Source: Macquaria australasica
Taxonomy: Eukaryota; Chordata; Actinopteri; Centrarchiformes; Percichthyidae
DNA length: 64,000 bases
Direction of reading: 5' to 3'
NCBI GenBank assembly: GCA_005408345.1
Contig: SEMN01000456.1
Coordinates: 1-64,000 of the forward strand
Shown here: in pieces, positions 57,785 to 64,000 of the stretch
Numbering within the stretch: the first letter of the stretch is position 1
How the letters are laid out: the number at the start of each line of letters is the position of its first letter
Translations under genes and position numbers: made by a program
Notes under the pieces: generated by a model
What the model saw: only the letters and a program-made list of their open reading frames with translations
The model's database searches: none
Told to the model about the DNA's origin: nothing

Positions 57785-58238
57785 TAGGCAGACTGATGGT
57801 TTTTCTCTCTCCAGCCCCCTCCTCTTTTTTTTTCCTCTTTTCTTTTTTGTCCTTGGATTCCAGCATCTCTCCCTCCATCTCTGCTCCTACCCCCCATTTC
57901 GTACTGGAGGAGGTAGAAATCTGTGTGTGTGTGTGTGTGTGTCTGTGTCTGTTGTGTATCATTCCTCATGCGAAGCCTTGGCGAAACTATCAGTGATATC
58001 TGCTAACTTTACCACCTGTGTTAAATTGAAGGCAGTGATGTGGAAGAGGCGTCTACCCTCCTTTTCTCTTTTCTCTCTCATCCTATCTCCCCCTCTCTTC
58101 CATTCATTCTACTCTACCCTCCCCTCTTCCCCTCTTTTTGTCTATTTTCCCTCATCCCTCTTACCCCACCCTTTGCCTCTCTCTTTCACTCCCCCTCTGT
58201 ATCATCCTCCTATTAAAGTGTGTGTGTGTGTGTGTGTC
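57781..58238. repeat. polypyrimidine-rich DNA with two (TG)n tracts
   Basis: C/T-rich at 57800-57900 and 58060-58215, TG tracts at 57921-57956 and 58219-58238. Confidence 0.75.
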
Positions 58239-58815
58239 TGAAGCAGCCAGGGAGGTTCAGGGGCTTTAGATGCCCATAAATGAGAAGATCTGGTGTGAAG
58301 CTGGCTGAGGTTTCAGGTTCAGCCCATCTGGGTGGTCGCCATACACATACAGTACAGGGGTAATTTCTACAGGCTGCCCTCGCAGCTTTAACAGGTAGCA
58401 GACCAGCCATTGCCTGCTCAATAAAATATTAGTCATGAATGCAGCCCCGTTTTCTTTTAGATTTGAAGACATTCTAAATAGATTTTTGGCCGTTTTGTCA
58501 AAATTTTCTTGATATTTTTCTTGCATCCACAGACAAACCAACATCCAAATTTCATGTGATTATCCTAGCTTAAAGTACAAGATGAATATATAAAAACAAT
58601 CATAGAAAAAACATAGAAGTTAATGAGTGTGTGTGAGTGTGTTTAGTCATTCACTATGGTCTCACCAGAGTTATGTACCTGGCTACAACACTGTACGTAA
58701 ACACATGTTTATCATCATAGTCATGCATATGCACACAGACTCACACACACTAGTTGAGTGTGTTGTTCCCATGCAACGGTGCAGAGTGGATCAGTAGCAG
58801 AGCAGAAAGATTTGA

Positions 58816-58817
<2 letters not shown>
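58239..58817. other. unassigned noncoding DNA
   Basis: Unique DNA with TGTGTGTGAGTGTG at 58627. Two short minus-strand frames have no domain. Confidence 0.45.

Positions 58818-58860
<43 letters not shown>
58818..58860 (+). repeat. (TG)20 microsatellite
   Basis: Perfect TG repeat ending TGCGTTGTGCC. Confidence 0.93.
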
Positions 58861-59284
58861 TGTGCCTGCTGTGATAGAGCATGTACCATGACTCTATAGA
58901 AATCTATCTCCCTTAGTAGATTTCACCCCTCACTTCATTTCCTTAATGACTAAAATAGAACCCCTCCTCTCTTTCTCTCTCTTTGTGTGTAAGCCAGAGC
59001 TGTGGCACACACACACACACACACATGCAAGCACACACGCAAGCACACAAGAGCATGCATGCTTCTGTTTCTTAGAGAGTCGAATATGGAAGTATGTTTC
59101 CATTCATTTTATATGCATATTTTAAATTTGCATAACAACCTGAATGAAAACACCAGCTACATGAAAAACAAAAATGCCTTAAAATCACAAAAATATTTTT
59201 ACATTTGGGTGGAATAGAAAATGCGATATGGATAAATGAGAAGATACAATAAATGCCGATGGTAGCAGCCCTTGTTCAAGAAAC
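58861..59284. other. unassigned noncoding DNA with short CA tract
   Basis: CA repeats at 59007-59024, otherwise AT-rich. Confidence 0.5.
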
Positions 59285-59365
59285 AGTAATGTCTTCTTCT
59301 TCTAGTTTTATTTCCAGGAGTACGTTGGCTAGGCTTTGGTGTGTTGCTGCCATCCACTGTTACAT
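59285..59365. repeat. possible small DNA element (TCTTCTTCTTCTAGTTTTAT...)
   Basis: TCTTCTTCTTCTAGTTTTAT followed by GTTGCTGCCATCCACTGTTA resembles one end of a common fish miniature element (recalled). Only about 80 bp are recognisable. Confidence 0.35.
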
Positions 59366-60105
59366 GCCCTCTCTCACCAGTTCCCTAGTTTGACTTCAAT
59401 CTAACATTTACAGATTCAGGTTCAGAGGGTGCACAAAGCTGCCAAATTCCTTGACTATTGTAAGAAGGAAGCTTTAAAACATGGATATCCAAGGCATCAT
59501 CTCAAGCTGGTCAGTTCTGTTTTAGCAAAAAACATCTGGAAATATTTTACAGTGTAATTTAGCTGGAAACAGCAGATTTTAAGGGCTTACTGCAAACTCT
59601 AAAAACTCGTTTCTGAATGCATGTATTTTTGTCACATGTCACTTGTGAGTCACTAATTAGCCTGGTTGTAAAATGGCTAAAATTAGTTGAGCTTTATTTT
59701 TGTGAACTTACTCTACTTGCATTAGACAAGATAAGACTGTAGACTGGGCCCAACATACCAGAGCAGTCTATCATACTTTTGGGCAACCAGTACCCCGTCA
59801 GTAGTCTTCACTTTTTTCCAAATGTCACCTTTAATCTTGGCACTTTACATCCTAACCATGTGTCTGACCTAAAGGTACGAAATCAAAGGACAAATCCATG
59901 GGGCTAATGCAAGCAGGCTTTCCTCATTTTTCTTCATCTGCTGGGGTTCAGCTGTCTAGTACCACCTCTAGGAAATACATATAACAAATTGGTGAATCAT
60001 CAGTGGAAACAACATCAGAAAGTTTCTCTTTAGTATTAAAAAAGCTTTTGTCAAGGAGCTCCTTGATCGAGTTTCTTCCCATTACGGATGTCTGCATGTG
60101 TGTAT
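59366..60105. other. unassigned noncoding DNA
   Basis: AT-rich unique DNA. Nothing is recognised. Confidence 0.5.
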
Positions 60106-60289
60106 CTGGGTGTTTGCATGTATCTGCTCTCTATATATAGTGTGTGTATGTGGCTTTTTGGGTGGGTGGGGGGTAGGTAGGTGGTATTTGGAGTGCGTAT
60201 ATAGATATATATACCCCCAGTCACCCCACAGAGAAAGAGAGAGAGAGAGGGAGGGAGGGAGGGATAGGGGTGAAATCTATTGAAGTGGT
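60106..60289 (+). repeat. TG, GGGT and GGGA low-complexity region with quadruplex motif
   Basis: GGGTGGGTGGGGGG near 60160 and GGGAGGGAGGGAGGGATAGG at 60249-60268. The second fits the canonical four-run G-quadruplex pattern with one-base loops. Confidence 0.8.
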
Positions 60290-60560
60290 TCTGTAAAATA
60301 GACTTTGTTCAGGTAGTCACTTTGTTTTCATGCCGATAATATTCATTTCGGGAGGGAGATCTCTCTTCCTTTTCTTCTCTGCTTCTCTTCCTCATCTTGC
60401 TTTCCCTGGTTTAGCTCTTGGCCGCGGGATTAGCTGCCAGAGAAAATGCAGGGTAAAATTAGCCTCCGGCTGTCCTCGCGGGCCGCGACCATTGATTTTC
60501 TGCCACAGATGGAGAGAAAACGCCGGTGCTTAATGTTCTTAATACCACCACAGAGAAGGG
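60290..60560. promoter_or_regulatory. conserved-element-like island 12
   Basis: CATGCCGATAATATTCATTT, CGCGGGATTAGCTGCCAGAG, GGTAAAATTAGCCTCCGGCT, CGCGACCATTGATTTTCTGC and GCCGGTGCTTAATGTTCTTA. It has repeated ATTA cores and high local CpG in CpG-poor surroundings. Overlapping frames on both strands here reflect low stop density, not coding. Confidence 0.32.
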
Positions 60561-61400
60561 GTTTTTTTTTATTATTGCTTTGGTTTTTGTTTAGCTGCTC
60601 CTCTTTCAGATTCATATGGCCTTGTATGGAGCTACACCTAAATTATTCCATTTATTTTCACGCAAATTCAAAAATATTCTAACACACCGTTGAACAATAT
60701 CAGTAATTATGTTTAAGGTGCAATCTGATATCTAACTAAAAGGTTAGTTTGCTCCAATAAACTCAGTTGAAACACACCCTTTCCTTAATTCTACTGCCAT
60801 ATTAGACATGAATAAGTAGTTACAGTCTCCTAATGCTACATAACAGAAATGTTTGTGAGCAATTTGGACTCAGTAAAATGATTTGCCCAGAAAATACTTG
60901 GATTATCCTTCACAAGATGTTCAGAGTATCTGAATGGTCATTTTATGCTGAAGTGGTGCAGCAGAAAGCTGGAACAACAAGAGCTCACCTGCTGTGTGTT
61001 TGTGGGTCACAGTGGAGTTTCCATTGACACTTAGGAGAACAGATAATGACTGAATTTTCATCTTGGGGTGAATTCCTCCTAGCTTAGATGCATTAAGATT
61101 TTATTAGTGTAAATGGTTCTGACAATGTGCTGGAGGTTGGGCTGGCTGTCAAACCTCAATCCTTTTCTGGCACTGACCAAAATGTGTCCATATCACAGTC
61201 AAGCACTGAAAGCTGGCATCGAAGGTTTGTCAGATTTGTAATCTTCTTACTTACTCTTTGATCAGACAGATTCCTACTTAAATCAGAATTTGGGGCAATT
61301 TTATATAAAATAAAAATAAAATACTTTTATTTACTCAAAGTTCTTCTACAGCTTCTTTGGCTTCTTAAGTAAGTATAGTTTTGGTATCAGAAAACACAGG
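60561..61400. other. unassigned noncoding DNA
   Basis: AT-rich unique DNA with short chance frames. Confidence 0.5.
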
Positions 61401-61426
61401 CGCACACACACACACACACACACACC
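61401..61426 (+). repeat. (CA)n microsatellite
   Basis: About 12 CA units. Confidence 0.9.
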
Positions 61427-62129
61427 AAAGAAAATCTCAGTATTGACTATATTATGATACCAAGCCCTAGCTGAAGTAAAAACAAGGTATTATTGTCGAC
61501 CATATGCAGCTTTACCAAGATTTTCCCCCAAAACACTACAACTTGTTTTCTACCATATTGATATTATCTCCCCACCCATATTGAATATGACTGACCCATG
61601 GGAGTTCTGTGATGTGGATAATTGCTTTGAGACAAACCACCTGATTGTATCCTGCCTAGTCTTGATGCTTCTGTGGCTTCTGTGAAAACCAGTGCAGATG
61701 TCTGCTGTTTGCATTCAGTTTCTTGCCAGCAGCTTAATTATTCCATTGTTAGACTAGTGAAGGCGTACCTGGTATATTAGTCTGACAAGAGGTTCATGTG
61801 GCGCAGAAGGGGAGGCTTCAGAGCAAACTATCGACCACTGGTTACTGTGTCTTAAAGGTATTCAGAGAACTCTTTGGTGACTCTATGGTCTCCTGGGCAG
61901 CTACAGACTACTCATCTGGCCTCCTTTGTGAGTTTGCTTGTTAGGTGACCAGTGTGGGCGCCACCTTAGAAGGTTAGTTTAGAGAGCGGCTCAGGCCTTT
62001 GGGGCTGGACCACACAGTGGGTCGGGCACCTGTCTACTAATGGTTTGATGAGGTGATGGGGGTCAGACAGCCTAATTTCTGCTGCCCATAGCAAGGGGTA
62101 TGGGCAAGCACTAGTCAGGATTCCATCCA
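61427..62129. other. unassigned noncoding DNA
   Basis: Unique and less AT-rich at 61800-62130 (GGCTCAGGCCTTTGGGGCTG, ATGGGGGTCAGACAGCC). No element or gene can be named. Confidence 0.4.
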
Positions 62130-62620
62130 AATTAATGTGTGTTTCCATCCACTACCGTTACGCGAATATCAGGAGTTCTCCAGTGAGGTACCATTAAACC
62201 ACTGCAGAAGAAGAGGGCACAATGAGATGATGTAATTAAAAGATCACCAGTCAAACCTCAAACGCTGGAAAACCAAGTGGAATACGAGATGGAAATATGG
62301 CATTTATATTTGTTTCATGTGTTCATTTGAGGAACGCTACAGTCGCCTCATCGGCCCAAGCATATCTGATGTTTTAATTTGCTGCTGTTTTTTGTTTCTG
62401 CTGATCGGAAGTTTCAATGACAAATGAGTCACATGCTTCATGTACGTCATGATTTATTTGATAACTCCATTTCCATTGCACATTGTTGCATTTTGTTTTT
62501 ATCGATACACCAACTTTTCCACCTCAGCCAAACAGAAAAACCTCTTTTTTTTTTTTTAACTTTCTGTGTTTCCTGCTCAATTTTTAATGCGCAAATTGAA
62601 AATGCGCATAAAGATAAAAC
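62130..62620. repeat. possible nonautonomous interspersed element
   Basis: GTGTTTCCATCCACTACCGT near 62138, AACCACTGCAGAAGAAGAGG, and at the far side TTTTTAATGCGCAAATTGAA with AATGCGCATAA. Paired GTGTTTCC and GCGCA words at both ends recall fish miniature elements. A T13 run lies at 62545-62557. Borders are not proven. Confidence 0.35.
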
Positions 62621-63180
62621 CAAACTTAGTCTGTCCAGACTTGTCCCTGGCACACTTTGCAAGTTCACTTCTCCAAGTCTATTGTCCATCTACTCTGCAA
62701 CCACCAATTTTCAGGACGATCATGGCCTCATTAGTGGCTGGTCTAGAAAGCATGGTAATATTTGGTGACTTTGCTTGAAACAGCAGTACAGGAGAAAGAA
62801 GGCACTCCAGAGGCAAAAAAGCAAAACAATCCTCTCATGTTCCAATCATTTTGGTGTGTTTGATTTTCAACTGACAAAACAGAAAAAAACTGAAGAAATC
62901 TAAAGCCCTCATCAAAGCATCTGGTGACTTGGCTTGAAGCAGCAGTACTGGTGTCAGTGCTTTCTGATCCTGGAATCTTATATACTTTGTACATTTGAAA
63001 ATAGTTAATTGCAGCTCTGATTGCATGCACATTGGGGTTTTCTTTGGGACATGGGTGGCGGTGCCTTCTTGTTCAAAACTCTCTCCTGTCTTCTTCTGGT
63101 GTATCTTAAAGGCTCCCAGTACATTTATAACAGGGAGTACTGTTAGGAACACTCAAGGCCACTTTCAGAGCCTTTCCATC
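62621..63180 (+). repeat. 159-bp spaced direct duplication in unassigned DNA
   Basis: TTTGGTGACTTTGCTTGAAA (62761) and TCTGGTGACTTGGCTTGAAG (62920) plus the following CAGCAGTAC are diverged direct repeats, 159 bp apart. A small tandem duplication or dimeric element could explain them. Confidence 0.4.
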
Positions 63181-64000
63181 TAAATGAAGGTCAGTTGGTT
63201 TGCCCTAAAGTAAGCAATGTAACCTTCCTCTCTATATGGAGAGAAAGTAAGAAAGCAAATGAAACAAAAATGTTGACAGGACATTTTTTTCTTTTCATAG
63301 CACAATGTGATTATGTGAAATGATGCATTTTTCCCATTAATTTCAGTCTCATATGGATTTGTATATACACCACGAGTAAACAAGACCATTGTTACAAAAA
63401 GCAGTTAAATTATGTCCATTGATTTGTGCCATGAACACAAATTAAACTAATGTAATTAAACTTGTGCTGAATGGTCTATGCAAGTATTAAGTATGTAAAC
63501 AACCTGCATTTGTGGTTTTATTCATATTGAAAAGATGTTTAGGACCAACATGCCTGCTTTGAGATTGCAGACTTGTGTGTGAACCAATGTCTGACACTAT
63601 TAGATGGACAAATAGTTATTTGTTCTTCATCTGTGTGTAATTGAAAAGTGCAACATTAGAACAGATTATGGCAGATAGATGATGGCAAGTCCTTGGTTGG
63701 CATAATGAATATTGAAGTCCAACATTAATTGGAGTTGTACGATATCAGAGTAAGAGTGAGGCTTATTGATATTTATGAAGCAAATGGAATAGTTGTTGAA
63801 GTCTTTGTCCATAGTTAAGATAGATAATTGAGATTAAAGTGTAAAAGCTCTTCTGTGTCTTTGTGTATAGACAAGGTTCTCTCAGTTGTACTAGTATACA
63901 CGTTACTGTTTTAAGTGCACATGCTGTATGTAAAACTCTGTCAGAGTCAGAAAGGTTGGAATATCTTTCCTTTTTCTCTCAGTCTTCCAGTTTTCTACTT
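63181..64000. other. AT-rich unassigned noncoding DNA at window edge
   Basis: Unique AT-rich sequence to the right edge. No repeat, exon or RNA gene is recognised. Confidence 0.55.

Noticed and set aside
57735..58241. 168-codon frame starting with HTHTHT
   Set aside because: Read-through of CA, pyrimidine and TG low-complexity DNA, with no domain.

Overview
This 64 kb window looks like vertebrate, almost certainly teleost fish, nuclear DNA. Evidence: no bacterial-style gene packing and no ORF with a recognisable domain; dozens of (CA/TG)n microsatellites; CpG depletion except near 1.6-1.95 kb; two tRNA-type SINE families; two decayed Tc1/mariner transposase fragments; and several interspersed repeats I recognise from perch-like (percomorph) fish genomes. 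Repeat-family assignments come from memory of these families, not from a search.

Layout. Positions 1-1611 are a 32-bp tandem satellite, probably continuing beyond the left edge. Positions 1612-2187 are a short, CpG-rich, promoter-like unique segment with a possible first exon. Positions 2187-6427 are a 4.2 kb pentanucleotide array (CTGAG/CTGAA/CTGGA and variants) resembling mammalian immunoglobulin switch repeats and carrying exact internal duplications. Just past it, 6618-6697 has the form of an exon, so the array may lie inside an intron. From about 6.7 kb to the end no coding gene can be supported. This part alternates between AT-rich unassigned DNA, fossil transposable elements, CA/TG arrays and compact non-repetitive islands (for example 9331-9990, 17396-17885, 22700-22905, 24640-25400, 30341-30700, 38241-38545, 39240-39480, 42324-42545, 53390-53720, 55840-56060, 60290-60560). 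These islands look like conserved noncoding elements, but I could not test conservation.

The right-hand 57 kb is therefore read as a gene desert or very large intron, possibly a regulatory landscape. Three splice-like candidates (18050-18105, 50020-50144, 57178-57342) are flagged with low confidence. I found no rRNA, true tRNA, CRISPR array, or complete mobile element, and no convincing new system. The most unusual objects are the two tandem arrays at the left edge and the promoter-like segment between them.
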